From positions 1,054,001-1,118,000 of the forward strand of contig NW_027248941.1 in NCBI RefSeq assembly GCF_036711975.1: a DNA stretch of 64,000 bases, written 5' to 3'. Shown here piece by piece: positions 24,395-38,300 of this stretch. Positions within the stretch are counted from its first letter, which is position 1. Each line of letters begins with the position of its first letter. Under the pieces are notes generated by a model that searched no databases, was not told the origin of the DNA, and saw only the letters and a list, made by a program, of their open reading frames with translations. The position numbers and the translations under genes were made by a program. Origin of the DNA: Onthophagus taurus. Taxonomy: Eukaryota > Arthropoda > Insecta > Coleoptera > Scarabaeidae.

Positions 24395-27300
24395 ATGGAT
24401 AAATACATCGTTGATTTGGATAAAGTCCTCGACGACTTTGAATACAGCGAATTAACCGATAATTTCGGCTCGAGTCGAACGTATTTAGCACAAGGAGGCT
24501 CAAATTACGCGTCAAGCTCGAAATCGCGCACCGGGGACGCCAAACATTCCATTACGAACGTCTTCCACAGCCTCAACGAGTATTTAAACACGGATATATC
24601 GACAAAACCGACCGCGAAGCAACCCCCTGCTGATAGTAACAAAGAAAATGAGGCTCAAAACAACAATGTTGAAGTCCAAACGGGGAATTTATTGGATTTA
24701 AGTTTCCCCGAATCAATTGAATGTAAAGAAGAAGCTATGATAATAACTGAAGTTAGTGAAAATGATGGAATTTGTGATAAAAATGAATCTAATTGTGATG
24801 CAGTGACAAATTTGGAATGTATCGATGGTGATAATAGAGTTAAAATTGAAAATGATTTAAAAAATGAGGATTTTGATGAAAATAAATTAGAAAGTGAAGA
24901 AGTAAATGAAGAAAATGAAGTAGATGGGGATAATAACTTTAAATTAGAAGGAATTGAAGATGAAATTAATGAAAAAAATGAGTCTGTTGATATTAAAGAT
25001 GAAAATATTGATTTGAAAGAAGAAAATATTGATTTAAAACAAGAAAATGTTGACTTAGAAGAAGAAAAAGATAAAGTAATTAAATTTGATGATAAATTTG
25101 AGATAGATGATTCAACTTTAAATCAATTTTTGGACGAATTAGAAGTTGAATTTGAAAAAGAAAACGTCGAAGAACCCAAAATAAACGAAAAAGAAGATCT
25201 AAATGAAATTAAAATAACCGAAAAATTAGAAACCGACTCAAATATCGAAACCATTGAGCGCCCCAACAACTTAGAATTATCCCGCGAATCATTTTCGTCC
25301 GATTCGGAAGAAATAAAACCGCGAAAAATCGATTTAATTGGAGAACCGGGTTCGACCCCATATAATAACCTCTACGTTTCGAAAGAACTTACTTTAGAAG
25401 AGGTTAAAGATGCCATTGGGAAAGAAAAGGAGACTTCATCTTCGCCGACATTCTCTGAGGCTTCAACAGACACTGTAAGTGATTCTAATGATACGGAAGT
25501 CGATGATTTGGGGGGTGAAAATAAAGATGTTTGTGAAGGGGGTAAAATTGAGGAATCTCGTGATGAAATTAATGAAAATGTTGAAGTTGGAATAAGCGAA
25601 GCGAAGGTAGAGGAAGGAGTTAAAGATGAAGAAAAAGGAAATGAGGATGTGGGTGAAGCTAGTAATAATATTCCGGGTGAGTTTTAGTTCTAACATAATT
25701 CTTAAACTACAGGGTGTCTCACCTAACTGGTTAAGAAAAAAAAAATAATGTTGACGTTTTCGAACATAAACTTTCTTTAACACCTTTTTTCTCAAAATTT
25801 TTCATTATTAACGTTATTATTTTTATATCACATTTCAAAGTATTATCTTTTATCTTCAATTTGTGATATAAATCGTTACTTAACTCCAAAAAATGAAGTC
25901 AATACGATTTTTTTAATTTTGACGTTTTCGAACATAACCTAACCTAACTTAATTTTATTTAATACCTTTTTTCTCAAAATTTTTCATTATTAACGTTATT
26001 CTTTTTATATCACATCTCAAAATATCATCTTTTATCTTCAATTTGTGATATAAATCGTTTCTTAACTTCAAAAAATGAAGTCAATACGATTTTTTTAATT
26101 TTGACGTTTTCGAACATAACCTAACCCAACTTAATTTTCTTTAACACCTTTTTTCTCAATTTTTTTTATAATAAATGTTATTATTTTTATATCACATCTC
26201 AAAATATCATCTTTTATCTTCAATCTGTGATATAAATCGTTTTTAAACTTCCAAAAATGAAATCAATACGATTTTTTTAATTTTGACGTTTTCGATCATA
26301 ACCTAACCCGACTTAATTTTTTTGAATACCGTTTTTCTCAAAATTTTTCATTATTAACGTTATTATTTTTATATCACATCTCAAAATATCAACTTTTATC
26401 TTTAATTTGCGATATAAATCGTTTCTTAACTTCAAAAAATGAAGTTAATACGATTTTTTTAATTTTGACGTTTTCAATCATAACCTAACCCAACTTAATT
26501 TTCTTGAACACCTTTTTTCTCAAATTTTTTCATTATTAACGTTATGATTTTTATATCACATCTCAAAATATCATCTTTTATCTTCAATTTGTGATATAAA
26601 TCGTTTCTTAACTTCAAAAAATGAAGTCAATACGATTTTTTTAATTTTGACGTTTTCGAACATAACCTAACCTTTCTTAATTTTCTTTAACACCTTTTTT
26701 CTCAAAATTTTTTATTATTAACGTTATTATTTTTATATCACATCTCAAAATATCATCTTTTATCTTCAATTTGTGATATAAATCGTTTTTTAACTTCAAA
26801 AAATGAAGTATATACGATTTTTTTAATTTTGACGTTTTCGATCATAACCTAACCTAACTTAATTTTCTTTAACACTTTTTTTCTCAAAATTTTTCATTAT
26901 TAACGTTATTACTTTTATATCACATCTAAAAATATCATCTTTTATCTTCAATTTGTGATATAAATTGTTTCTTAACTTCAAAAAATGAAGTCAATACGAT
27001 TTTTTTAATTTTAATGTTTTCGAACATAACCTAACCCAATTTAAACTTTCTTGAACACCTTTTTTCTCAAAATTTTTCATTATTAACGTTATTATTTTTA
27101 TATCACATCTCAAAATATCATCTTTTATCTTCAATTTGAGATATAAATCGTTTCTTAACTCCAAAAAATGAAGTCAATACGATTTTTTTAATTTTGACGT
27201 TTTCGAACATAACCTAACCCAACTTAATTTTCTTTAACACCTTTTTTCTTATAATTTTTTATTATTAACGTTATTATTTTTATATCACATCTCAAAATAT

Positions 27301-30300
27301 CATCTTTTATCTTCAATTTGCGATATAAATCGTTTCTTAACTTCAAAAAATGAAGTTAATACGATTTTTTTAATTTTGATGTTTTTTTTTTCAAAATTTT
27401 TCATTATTAACGTTATTACTTTTATATCACATCTCAAAATATCATCTCTTATCTTCAATTTGCGATATAAATCGTTTTTTAACTCCAAAAAAAAAGGTGG
27501 ATACGATTATTTTTTAATTTTGACGTTATTTAACATAATCTAACCTAACTTAATTTTCTTTAACACCTTTTTTCTCAAAATTTTTCATTATTAACGTTAT
27601 TATTTTTATATCACATCTCAAAATATTATCTTTTATCTTCAATTTGCGATATAAATCGTTTCTTAACTTCAAAAAATGAAGTCAATACGATTTTTTTAAT
27701 TTTGACGTTTTCGAACATAACCTAACCCAACTTAATTTTCTTTAAAACCTTTTTTCTCAAAATTTTTTATAATATATGTTATTATTTTTATATTACATCT
27801 CAAAATATCATCTATTATCTTCAATTTGAGATATAAATCGTTTCTTAACTCCAAAAAATGAAGTCAATATGATTTTTTTAATTTTGACGTCTTCAAACAT
27901 AACCTAACCCAACTTAATTTTCTTTAACACCTTTTTTCTCAAATTTTTTTATAATAAATGTTTTTATTTTTATATCACATCTCAAAATATAATCTTTTGT
28001 CTTCAATTTAAGATATAAATCATTTTTTAATTCTAAAAAATAGAGGTCTTTTGCGGCTGAGACATTACACTATATCTTGTCAATTTAGTGTTGATTTGGT
28101 CAATTGTATTGCCTCATCCACAAGCGACCTCGGCATAATCAAATCAAAGGAACTGGTTTTGCCTTATTATACCATTGCAAGCTGAGGCAGTGAAGGGCAC
28201 TTTATTTTATAGAGAAACATCGCAACTCTTTTAATATGAATAATATTCACTATTCACTATTATTAACTGAGGTTGCTGTGCAGCCAAGGTAGTGAAATGT
28301 GCATATACATATATCCATAATATTATTAAAAGCCGAGGCAGTGGTGCTGCTGAGGCAGTGGATAGGGTATTGCGAAGCTATAAATAAAGGCTTTTTTGTG
28401 TCATCAAGGTATCATGAGTCAAGGTATATAGTCATGTATTATTAGTACCGAGGCAGCTATGCTGTCAAGGCAGTAGTCCAGGTATTACAAAATAACAAGA
28501 AAAGATTTTCCTTCAGTAATAATATATTATTAGCAGCCGAGGCAGTGGTTCAAGTTTTATAAAGCAATAAGTAAAGCTATCTTTTTCTAATAAAAGCCAA
28601 GGCAGCAGAGCTGGTTGCTAATAATACATTATTACTGAAAAAAAACCTTTTCTTACTACTTTGTTATATCTGAGCCACTGCCTCGGCAGCACAGCTGCCT
28701 CGGTTGCTAATAATACATTATTACTGAAAAGGAACCTTTTCTTATTACTTTGTAATATCTGAGCTATTGCCTCGGCAGCACAGCTGCCTCGGTTGCTAAT
28801 AATACATTATTAACTGAAAAAAAACCCTTTTCTTACTACTTTGTTATATCTAAGCCACTGCCTCGGCAGCACAGCTGCCTCGGTTGCTAATAATACATTA
28901 TTACTGAAAAGGAACCTTTTCTTATTATTTTGTAATATCTGAGCTACTGCCTCGGCAGCATAGCTGCCTCGGTTGATAATAATACATTACTGCTGAAAAG
29001 AAATATTTTCTTATTACTTTGTAATATCTGAGTTACTGCCTCGGCAGCATAGCTGCCTCGGTTTCTCATAGTACATAAATACTTAAAGAAAGATTTACTT
29101 ATTGCTTTATAATACTTAAACTACTGCCTCGGCAGCACAGCTGCCTCGGTTGTTAATAATACGTTACTACTAAAGAGAAACAATTTTTTATTGCTTTGTA
29201 ATATTTGAGCCACTGCCTCGGCAGCACAGCTGCCTCGGCTACTAAATAAAAACATGAACTCAATGAAAATTTGCATATAGTAGTTAAAAAAAAATATAAT
29301 TCAAAAATTTTTTTTAGTTTATTGGTTAGGCAAACAAGCACCATTATGGATTCCGGATTCTGAAGCTTTAAGTTGCCTCCATTGCGACACCCGTTTCACC
29401 GTAATCAAACGCCGCCATCACTGCCGCGCTTGCGGCTTAGTTCTTTGCTCGAAATGTTGCAACTTAAAATATCGACTAGAATACTTAGACGCGGAGGCCC
29501 GAGTTTGCCTCAAATGCCACAACATCTTACAAAACCTCGATTATTCAAGCTCGAGCGACGTCTCCCCATCAACGGGGAACTCCCCAAATCGCCAACCCAA
29601 CCCCAACAACCCCATGGAGTATTGCTCGGTGGTCCCCCCGTTGCAACAAGCGGGAAGTAGTGGTAACCCCCCCACCGTTATGGTCCCTGTGGGCGTTTTA
29701 AAACGGAAAGGATCGAAAAAGTCGAATAAAAGCGTTATGTTTTGCGATGGGATTCGACCCGGAAGCGATTTAACCAAGTTGGACGGCGATTTCGACTCTT
29801 TAAAAGTTGATAATAATAATACAGATAATCGGATGGTTAAAAGCAAAGAGATACCGACTATTTACCCGGAAACGCTTACTTTCGTCCCAAAAGACAGCAA
29901 AGAACTACCTCCATTGGTCAGTGTGTGCAAATCGGAGACGAGTTATTTTTGTAATATGTATAAAAATGATGGGGATTTATTAGAGGTGCTAAAAGGAGAG
30001 AAATTAACGTTTGCTTTGCAAAAAAATGTTTTTGTTCATGTTAAAATCATCGATTGTAAGTATAAATTTTTTTTTTAGGTTATGTTTATTTTTTTTTTTG
30101 AAGTTGACATTTCATTTTGAGGTTAATTTTTTTTAAATTTCAGTAAATTGTTGTGTAAATAAACAAATTTGGTGCTTCTCAACGGAAGGATTTTTATCAG
30201 TGGGTCAAGATGAGATTGTTTATTTAATTGAGTTAACCGATGGAGAAACTTGTCTTCCAATAGACATTTTTAACCACCTCAACATCATTTACAACGATGC

Positions 30301-31964
30301 TTTAAAAGGTTAAATTAACATAACCTCACTAATTTAATTTAATTGATTTTTTGTTAATTTAGGCACAACAGTTTCCGAATTAGGAATTTCTTTACACGAT
30401 TCATCCTCGTTCTTGGACTTTAAGAACCACGCCGGATTCCTTTACATCCGACCGACGTTTCAATGCGTTCAAAACATTATTAAGCCGAAAGAGCCGTTTC
30501 TCATCGGGCTTTTAATTCACAGGTGAATTAGATAAATTGAATTAGTTAAAAACTTACGGTTTTGTGGTGTAGATGGGAGACTCCGTGGGCGAAAATCTTT
30601 CCTTTGAGGTTAATGCTTCGTCTTGGTGCCGAGTATCGATATTATCCGTGTCCGTTAATTTCGACGCGATTTCGAGACAGTCTTTTCGTCGAATTGGGGC
30701 ACACCGTTATCACTCTTTTCGCGGTAAGAGAAAAAAAATCAAAAAGAAAAATTACTTTTAAAATTTTTGTTTGTATCGTAATTTAAAAAAATTTGAGGTT
30801 ATCTTTTTTTAGTAACTTTTTTTTTTTTTTAGTTACTTTATAAAAATCTAGTAACTTTTTATTTTTAACAGTTTACGAATTTAAATTTCAAAAAATTTTT
30901 AGGTTAACACAAATTAACCTATTTATTTCAATATTTTTTATATTATTTTTAGGATTTCCGCAATTTTTCGTATACTTTAACAAGTATTCGCGGTCTTTCG
31001 ATTCATATGGAGGATAAAAACACGATTGTGCGAATCCCGACGAATCGTTACGATCAAGTGATGTCCTCGATGAATAATTCGAGCGATCACATCTTGGTTT
31101 TTGGTGGCAATTTTAGTACGAAAGCCGATTCCCACTTGGTTTGCATACAAGACACCCAAAGTAGCACGGAAAATTCTTACACGACGCACACGATCGATAT
31201 CAAAAATCAACCTAAGAAAGTTATTGGGGCGAGTTTCATCGTGTTTAACGGTGCTTTGAAATCGACGAGCGGTTTAACCGCGAAAAGTAGTATCGTAGAG
31301 GATGGGTTGATGATACAAATTTCCGCTGAAGACATGGTTAGTTTGCGGGAGAGTTTGAGGAACATGAAGGAGTTTACAATTCAGTGTGGGTGTGTTAATA
31401 TGCCTTCTGATGAGACCGTTAATATAATTTGGGGGGACGTCGATAAGGATTTTAACGTTGGGGTTGTTTCCCCGATTGATAATCAATCGTTGAGCGGGGT
31501 TCCCTCGATTCGAGTGCATAATGGAAAGAACTTTACAGGCCCAGGGAACTCGAAGATGATTCGTTGGACGGAAGTTTTTATTTTGCAAAATACTGATGAA
31601 ACGTCAAAAACGAGGGACCACCCTTTAGATATTTCAAAAATTTCGGATAACATCGCTAAAGCCACCTGTACAGCTTTAGTGAAATATTTGGATTTATTAT
31701 GTAGTAATAACTTTTTTAAAATAGGAATTAGGGCTACTCTACATGTTGAAAATGTAAGTTTTAATTAATTAATTTAATTAATATCGATTAATAATCGATT
31801 TTTAGGTGTCTTATAGCGCGGGGAGCAACAACGTAAAATTACCACCGATTTATATGAAAAGTTTGGATAACGAATTGATTCCAGTTCTGCACAGGATTCT
31901 TTCGAACAATTTAGGAGAGGATATCGTAACGTTAGAGCTTATATTTAGGATTTTAAACTCTTAG
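24395..31964 (+). CDS. Sara: Sara (Smad anchor for receptor activation; ZFYVE9/16 family)
   Basis: Seven exons in phase: 24395-25676, 29318-30055, 30144-30308, 30363-30522, 30573-30723, 30953-31753 and 31806-31964, giving 1151 aa. Sara binds PI3P on early endosomes, presents Smads to TGF-beta receptors and steers endosomes in dividing cells. The N-terminus [10 protein letters not shown] is shared with ZFYVE9. Residues 110-430 are acidic, low complexity and Asn/Glu-rich. The FYVE domain (about aa 434-500) shows [17 protein letters not shown] and ARVCLKC. The Smad-binding region follows (NPNNPMEYC...[15 protein letters not shown]), with a PP1-type KSVMF motif. The rest (about aa 590-1151) is the conserved ZFYVE9/16 C-terminal domain ([41 protein letters not shown]). 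Stop 31962-31964; AATAAA at 32030 and 32081. Confidence 0.95.
25720..28040. repeat. 182-bp satellite in Sara intron 1
   Basis: About 13 tandem units begin some 45 bp after the Sara exon 1 donor. TTATTAACGTTATT recurs at about 25811, 25993, 26175, 26357, 26539, 26721, 26903, 27086, 27268, 27410, 27594, 27776 and 27958. The period is 182 bp except for one unit about 40 bp short. Words include TTTGACGTTTTCGAACATAA and TTTGTGATATAAATCG. It is AT-rich with no GC-rich box. The Sara exon 1 donor (CCGG/GTGAGT) precedes it. Confidence 0.9.
28050..29250. repeat. 89-bp satellite with CCTCGGCAGC box in Sara intron 1
   Basis: It starts with decayed units (28050-28640) that mix both versions of the GC-rich box. 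Regular units follow with CCTCGGCAGC-ACAGCTGCCTCGG at 28681, 28770, 28861, 28950, 29039, 29127 and 29216 (88-91 bp). The flank reads TTGCTAATAATACATTATTA. The last unit ends about 70 bp before the Sara exon 2 acceptor. The same family, reversed, forms the arrays at 60.1-60.3 kb and 62.9-64.0 kb. Confidence 0.9.
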
Positions 31965-32371
31965 TTTTAAGTAAAAAAGCTCTAAACGCACTTTATGTAT
32001 AAATAATGAATTAAAAAGAAATAAAAAGAAAGTAGAAAGTGTAATGTATTATATGTAGTTATGTATTAAAAAAAGAAAAAAATAAATTGTATAAAAAATA
32101 TAATAAAACATATATCTTGTATACTAAATCGCTATTGTATATAATAAAATCATTAAAATATACAAATTATATTTTATTTACCAAAATTTATTGTTTTCTT
32201 TTTCTCCTTTTTTTTTGTATCACAAAAATGGAATAAATTTTAATTAATTAATTAATATACAAGTAAAAATATCCTTTTTTTTTGGTTACGATATAATCCC
32301 TAATAAGCTCCATAAAGAAAAAAATGCTTTACATATTTAACAACAAAAAAATATATAAATTCAAATTCAAC
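31965..32371. other. convergent 3' ends of Sara and ANKFY1
   Basis: Only 407 bp separate the two stop codons. AATAAA signals for Sara are at 32030 and 32081. A signal for the minus-strand ANKFY1 (TTTATT on the plus strand) is at 32173-32178. The 3' UTRs are short and may overlap. Confidence 0.6.
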
Positions 32372-35300
32372 TTACGATCTAGCGCCGTCTCGCAACACTT
32401 CGAAACAAATCCTACAAACCCTAACAGGCTTATTTTCGCCAAATTTAATGATGGGAGTCTCTTGGTCGGAACATTTCCCGCACAAAACCCGCCCGCAATG
32501 CCTACAATGATGTTTTCGGAACATCACAGTGAATAATTTTCCACATTCTTGGCACGAATCCGTTGTGTGTTTCCAAGGGATCGGTTGGGCTAGTTGGTCC
32601 AATAAGCACGATAATAATTGTTTGGTGGGGACCTAAAAAATAATTGTTTAATTTATAATTATTAATTAATCGCTTAGGTTCCAAATAATGCAATTTGTGT
32701 CAAAAAAAAAATTTGTGAATAAAGATCATATATACTCAAATTGCCGAGGTCGCTATAGTTGATTTTATATCAATATAACTGTAATCACCACTACAATAAG
32801 TATTACATATACTCAAAACGCCGAGGTCGCTTGCGGGCGAGGCATTAGAGTTAATTCTATATCGACAGACACTTGATCAACACTATAATAAGCACTATAC
32901 AGGTGCCGGTGTGGTTCAAATTCGATAACAGAATAGGCTATCTCGGAAACTATAAGAGTTAGAAAAAAAGTAGCTGACATGTCATGATCTCGTTTTTCGA
33001 GAAACTGTTAATACCAAAACCCTCAAAGCACTATCGTCTTTTGTTTTTCCCCTAGAGGCCAAAATTGAAAATATCGTAAAACCAGCAAGTGCCATTATCT
33101 TGGTTATTCTTATAAGTGGAGCATTATAATTAAGACATTATATGGGGTTATAAATAGGTCTATTTTTTATTGTTTTAGAATAAAGCTAAAAATAAACTTT
33201 TTTTTTAATGTTGTCAAAGAAATTAAATTTACAGTTTCCTGTAAATTATAACTAAAAATTAAAAAAACATATTTCTGATATTTGAAACAAATGCATTTGT
33301 TGAACTATTTAATTTATATTTGTTTTACACAAAAGTTGGAATAGATTGCATTATTTCACACTTTTTATTAATATTTAATATTATTATTAAATAACTTAAT
33401 AAATTATTGATAGATGGCGCTCATATATATATTTTTTAATTCAAATACACATTGTTATTGATGTTCTTTCCAATGATTATCGCATGTATGGTGTATTTGC
33501 GGAAAATAGGCGTGTTCAGACAGTAATTACTACCTAATTGCTATATGGTTTTGCATGAATATGACAGAAAGTTGGTCTTGTACCATTATGCAAGACAAAG
33601 TTGGTTTTGTACCAACGAATAAAAACTTTGAATAGTTGATTTAAATTTCTCAGTGTCTTATCCCTGACTTTGTTCACCAATAAAATATTATTTGTAGATA
33701 AAGTTTGTTTATTAAAAATACAAGAAACGTATTAATTAATGAATAATTACTGAACAACTTCAGGAACTAAACAGTCACAGACTGTGTCATCTTCTTCTAC
33801 TAAACTTACTGGTTGTAAGGTTAGAACAGTTAAACAGTATCTTCCCAGTTTTCCCCAACCATGCGATTTAGAAGTTTTTTCATATTAGCAACCTTTTCTT
33901 TTGAAATTGGGTGAGATAGAGGAAGATTAGGGATCATAAACTGGGCAGCGGATTTTCCATTGAAACGATGTGGGATATGGAGCCTTATCTATCATTTTCA
34001 AAGAATCATTTTTTAATTTTATCGCTTTATGTATGAATGAAATGATCAGTAAACTCACGTTACTATGGTAACTAAGTGGCATTTAACGTTTTCCTCGCCT
34101 ACTATAATTAAAATTTTGAATATTAATCTTTAATATTTTAGAATTAAAAAATAACGCTTATTTTCCCCAAATACACCATGCGTGCAATACATCATTATGC
34201 TCTTTTTAGTAACACCATAATCTACTATAGTTTGTATTTAAAAAAATACAACTTTGTGTTGTATCTCAAAAATCATCAAATATTTTTAAAATGTTTCAAC
34301 GGCAGTATATTCTACTTAAAAAAGTGTCTTAAGAACGTATCAACCCCATTTCTCTAATTTCAAAAATAAACGAAATATGAGCATTTTTTAAAATCACAAA
34401 AATTTGACTTTTTGGCTCTAACTTAAAAACAAAAGAAGATAGAGGTTTGGTGTTTGCGGAATTGGCTTAGTCTCGAAAAAAGAGATCGGGACATCAACTG
34501 TCAGTACGATTTCACTGTTGTCCAAATGTGCAGTATTCGACGCTTTTCATCCGCATAATTTCGTCAAATTTGTTATTTATCTTTCTTTAGTTACCTTTAA
34601 TTGGAAGTTGGAGTTCCGTTTGAGTTCGTATTATTGTTTTTTTAAGAATTGTTTTTAGGTTCCCTTTGTGGTAAGATTGTTGTTCGGATTTGAGAATTGT
34701 TCAACAAATTGCCGAAAACAATATACCTTTAACTCTTAAGGAAAAATATGGTTCAATAGCTCAGTATTTTATTTATGCTCCATTTACAAGTTGTGATGTT
34801 GAAAGATTATTTTCTAGGTACAAACCTTTGATTATATATAATATGGATTGAGCTAACTGAATATATCTACTAACAAAAATGTTGCTCAAGGTGAATAGAC
34901 GCAGATGGAAAGCGATAATGTGAAAGTGTAACAAAGATAGATATATTATATGTCAGTACGCTTCTATATCTATCTCACTTCTATCAGTACACCCATTATA
35001 TGGCATTACGCTTCTATGTCTATCTCGGTTCGATCACCTTGCGCAAGCTATCTCTCTCGTTGGCTCAATCCATATTATATATAATCAAAGGTACAAACTC
35101 ATTTTAACGTCAACTAGAACGTCATTTACAGAAGAAAATTTAGGGATGGTTGTTTCAATATGCGTTAACAGCAATTTTTTTATATCCGTATCCGATTTGT
35201 GATTGATATTACAAATCGGATCATGTTTTTTTGAATTAAAGTTATAAAATACATATATTTTTTTTTTAATATTTTCAAATCGTACTGACAGTTGACACTG

Positions 35301-38300
35301 ACGTGTAATAAACCGATTGTCGGTCGTCAACAACAACCGATGAGGTGAGTTGACTTGACGCCACCGACTTGTTTTCTAGGAGAACAAGTGCTGGGGGTAA
35401 ATCGTATCGTTCCGTTACAAAAGTTCCGTGCCCTAATAATAACACCCAAATTTGCCCACCCTATACAAGTAGCCAAGTATTTGTTGATAAGAACTCAACT
35501 CTAGTGCCTCGCCCGCAAGCGACCTCGGCATTTTGAGTGTATGTGATACTTTATTGCAGTGTCGAACTGGTTCGCGTAGATATATCAACTCTAGTGCTTC
35601 GCCCGCAAGCGACCTCAGCGTTTTGAGTGTATATGATGTTTTATTGTAGTAGTGACTAAGTATTTGTTGATAATAACTCAATTCTAGCGCCTCGCCCGCA
35701 AGCGACCTCGGCGTTTTGAGTATATGTGATACTTTATAGCAGTGTTGATCAAGTATTTGTCAATAAGAAATCAACTCTAGTGCCTCGGCCGCAAGCGACC
35801 TCGGCGATTTGAGTATATATGATGCTTATTATCGTGTTGATCAAGTATTTGTCAATAAGAAATCAACTCTAGTGCCTCGGCCGCAAGCGACCTCGGCATT
35901 TTGAGTATATGTGATACTTTATTGCAGTGTTGATCAAGTATTTGTCAATAAGAAATCAACTCTAGTGCCTCGGCCGCAAGCGACCTCGGCATTTTGAGTA
36001 TATGTGATACTTTATTACGGTGTTGATCAAGTATTTGCCAATAAGAAATCAACTCTAGTGCCTCGGCCGGAAGCGACCTCGGCGATTTGAGTATATATGA
36101 TGCTTATTATCGTGTTGATCAAGTATTTGTCAATAAGAAATCAACTCTAGTGCCTCGGCCGCAAGCGACCTCGGCGATTAGAGTATATATAATGCTTATT
36201 ATCGTGTTGATCAAGTATTTGTCAATAAGAAATCAACTCTAGTGCTTTGGCCGCAAGCGACCTCGGCATTTTGAGTATATGTGATACTTTATTGCAGTGT
36301 TGATCAAGTATTTGTCAATAAGAAATCAACTCTAGTGCCTCGGCCGCAAGCGACCTCGGCATTTTGAATATATGTGATACTTTATTGCAGTGTTGATCAA
36401 GTATTTGCCAATAAGAAATCACTCTAGTGCCTCGGCCGCAAGCGACCTCGGCGATTTAACTATATATCATGCTTATTATCGTGTTGATCAAGTATTTGTC
36501 AATAAGAAATCAACTCTAGTGCCTCGCCCGCAAGCGACCTCGGCATTTAGTATATATGATGCGCTCATTTAGGATTTTTTTCAATACAACTTGGGACTTA
36601 AAATAAAAAAAATTTACCTGATAATTAAAAATATTAACATTTTCGTTATTTTCAATCGCCAAAGAAGCTTTAGCTCGTACTAAAACGCGACATAATTGGC
36701 CGTTAGCTCTCATATAAGCTAAAAGTAATGGGGTATTTCCCTACAAAAGATAGAAAAATTAATATTAGTATTAACAATTAGTTGAAAACAATTACATTAA
36801 CATCCGGTCTATCAATCGGGTATTCAGGCATTGACTCCAAAAAAAATTCACAAATAGCAGCTGAATTATCTTTGCTGAAGTAACATAATTCGTGTAGTGG
36901 ATTGCGACCTTTTATGTTGACAGCTTCCGCATCTATTTCTGATTCCGTCAATAAAGTTTTTACCTAAAACAAAAATTTTCTAAGTATAAACTAAATTTTT
37001 AACTAAAAAAAGATACTTACGACATTTAAATGACCTTCCCTAACCGCAACATGAAGCGCATTATCTCCGTTTGTATCCGTAGCATTATAAGGGATATGAT
37101 TTTGTAGTAACGCAGCAACAATCGGGGTATTACCGCATTCCGAAGCAACATGTAAAGCAGTTCGTCTAAAAAAAAATTTTTTTTAACTATATATTATTAA
37201 TTAAAAGTTAAATAACATACTTTGAACTATCAACATCTTCAATCCTCGCCCCCGCCAACAACAAACTTCTTACGAGCGTCTCATTTCCGTATTGAGCGGC
37301 CAAATGTAAACACGGAGATAAACTCGTATCTTGAACCCTCGAATTTACGTTCACATTAATTGAAAGTAAAAATAAAACGCTTTCAATATCGCCCTTTTTA
37401 ATTGCAGTGTGTAGAAAATTATATCCTTTTGAATCAAACTAAAAACGAAAATAATTTTTTTTAAATTTTAGGTTATGTTTTTGATTTTGACATTTATAAT
37501 AAACATCATAAAAAATAGCGCCATCTATTGATGATATTTTGAAATTATTCAGCTAAGAACCGAACCACTAGAATACAGGTTGGATTGGGTTATATAAATA
37601 AATAAAGCTCCAACCACAGAATAACTGTTTGGAAAGTGTTTATGTGGCTCCAATTAACGTTCCGACTGGTTGGGAATTCCTCAGATGCAGTTGCCTATGG
37701 CAATTACACCTGTCAAATAATGCCAATAATGACATGTGAGATTGCATCTGACGAGCTTCCAACTAGTTATAACGTTAGCTGAACAAAGCTGTAATGTCAA
37801 TTATAAAATAATTATTTAATCATACCATTATTACTTTGTTATACTCTTACCGAAAAATCACTTTAAAATGACGTTTTCATCTGTCATTTTGAACAAACTT
37901 CAACTTATAAATTTTAAGAGTTGAAGTTAGCGGCAAATTAAAAATATAACACGAATTAAAATCTATACTTTTTAAATTAAAAGAATGAAATAGGTAAATA
38001 ATCGTTATTGCTGTCTCTCATCATTCCCACTATTAATAATAAAATTGTTAGTTTAATTAAATTATTTCAATATAGACGCTAATGCCATCTTACGGGGAGA
38101 TTTCGACATACAATCAATCCCAAGTTCTCCTATCAAAGAGAGATTAATAATTTTAATTAAATAATAGCGAAATTCTATATTTTTAATTAAAAGTCCCCGC
38201 GAACTTAATTTCGTTCAAATCATATCTTTTTTCATTGAATTATCCGCCATTTTGTCTTTATTTTGACAGAATTTAATTAAACCAACATCGTATTCGTAAT

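Noticed and set aside
29541..29846. 101-codon minus-strand frame
   Set aside because: Antisense shadow of the Sara exon carrying the Smad-binding region.
33800..33990. Minus-strand 50-codon stretch taken at first as a host gene exon
   Set aside because: It lies between inverted arms of a transposon remnant and lacks clear splice sites; kept only as part of that element.
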